Source: Dillenia suffruticosa
Taxonomy: Eukaryota; Streptophyta; Magnoliopsida; Dilleniales; Dilleniaceae
Assembly: GCA_033439265.1 (NCBI GenBank)
Contig: JAVTVX010000012.1
Coordinates: 4,515,001 to 4,579,000 of the forward strand
Length of the DNA: 64,000 nucleotides
Reading direction: 5' to 3'
Made by a program: the position numbers and the translations under genes. Positions 63,625-64,000 of this stretch are shown in pieces. Each line of letters starts with the position of its first letter. Within the stretch, counting starts at the first letter, position 1. A model generated the notes under the pieces. That model did not search any database, was not told the DNA's origin, and saw only the letters and a list, made by a program, of their open reading frames with translations.

Positions 63625-64000
63625 AAATATACTAATTATTTCTTTCACATGACATTATCATCATTTCGATTTATACATTAAATTATTATTTATTTATATT
63701 TATAAAAATATTATGCTCTAAAACTTTTTTAGTACAACAAATTTTATAAATTTTCTTTTAAAAATATAGCAAATATAGATTCTGCTGACTTTTCTATGTT
63801 TTAAATTTGCATCTCATCTTTTTATTTTTTTTATCTTTTTTATTTTTTTATTATTTTTTTAATCCATGTGGTAGAAGTTTTAACAAAAATATCTTGTGTA
63901 TATTGTTAAATTTGTCTTATTTATTTGCTTTTTGTGATAATAATAATATTATTATTAAAAAGTTATAAGTATTTCTTTTACTAATATAAATAACATTATT

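Larger units (their letters stand above)
54249..64000. other. 9.7-kb gene-free AT-rich region
   Basis: The first few hundred bases should hold the OTU 3' UTR. Beyond that I find only AT-rich DNA, poly-A and poly-T runs, microsatellites and short open frames with low-complexity peptides. A 9-bp inverted repeat (attcagatt/aatctgaat) lies at 55800-55829. The block at about 60340-60620 is less AT-rich but encodes nothing recognisable. Confidence 0.65.

Overview
The window looks like nuclear DNA of a flowering plant, most likely a eudicot. The genes have many short exons with GT-AG introns, the intergenic DNA is very AT-rich, (GA/CT)n microsatellites are abundant, and every recognisable protein is plant-type. 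The species cannot be fixed from the sequence alone.

Layout, left to right. (1) 122-915, minus strand: the first three coding exons of a PI-PLC X-domain protein whose remainder lies beyond the left edge. (2) 2642-17428, minus strand: a complete 17-exon CURLY LEAF-type histone H3K27 methyltransferase, the catalytic subunit of Polycomb PRC2 (929 aa predicted). Its 5.7-kb intron 9 holds a degenerate RTE-type LINE in the opposite orientation plus a 1.2-kb pyrimidine-rich block. Its intron 1 holds about 310 bp of nearly pure CT/GA repeat. (3) 20037-24488, plus strand: a tandem pair of GRAS-family genes of the DELLA-RGL1-like kind, the first a pseudogene and the second intact (550 aa, single exon). 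(4) 25108-30993, minus strand: a filament-like plant protein (FPP) coiled-coil gene, five coding exons, 1073 aa. (5) 31003-38822: AT-rich intergenic DNA with short repeats and a possible MITE. (6) 38823-54248, plus strand: an 11-exon OTU-family deubiquitinase with a UBA-like helix and a C-terminal SEC-C zinc motif (378 aa). Its introns have collected a Ty1/copia element (caccc target duplication), a solo LTR (gagac target duplication), a 5'-truncated LINE-like insertion (10-bp target duplication) and several tandem duplications. (7) 54249-64000: gene-free AT-rich DNA with microsatellites.

These are unrelated housekeeping or regulatory genes, not a pathway cluster. The CLF-FPP neighbourhood resembles an Arabidopsis chromosome 2 arrangement as I recall it. 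I see no clearly new multi-gene system. The most interesting signals are the GA-repeat and telobox sequences inside a Polycomb gene, the GRAS gene and pseudogene pair, and the load of datable insertions in the OTU introns. All exon boundaries were read by eye from splice sites, reading phase and remembered family sequences; no alignment or transcript data were used.
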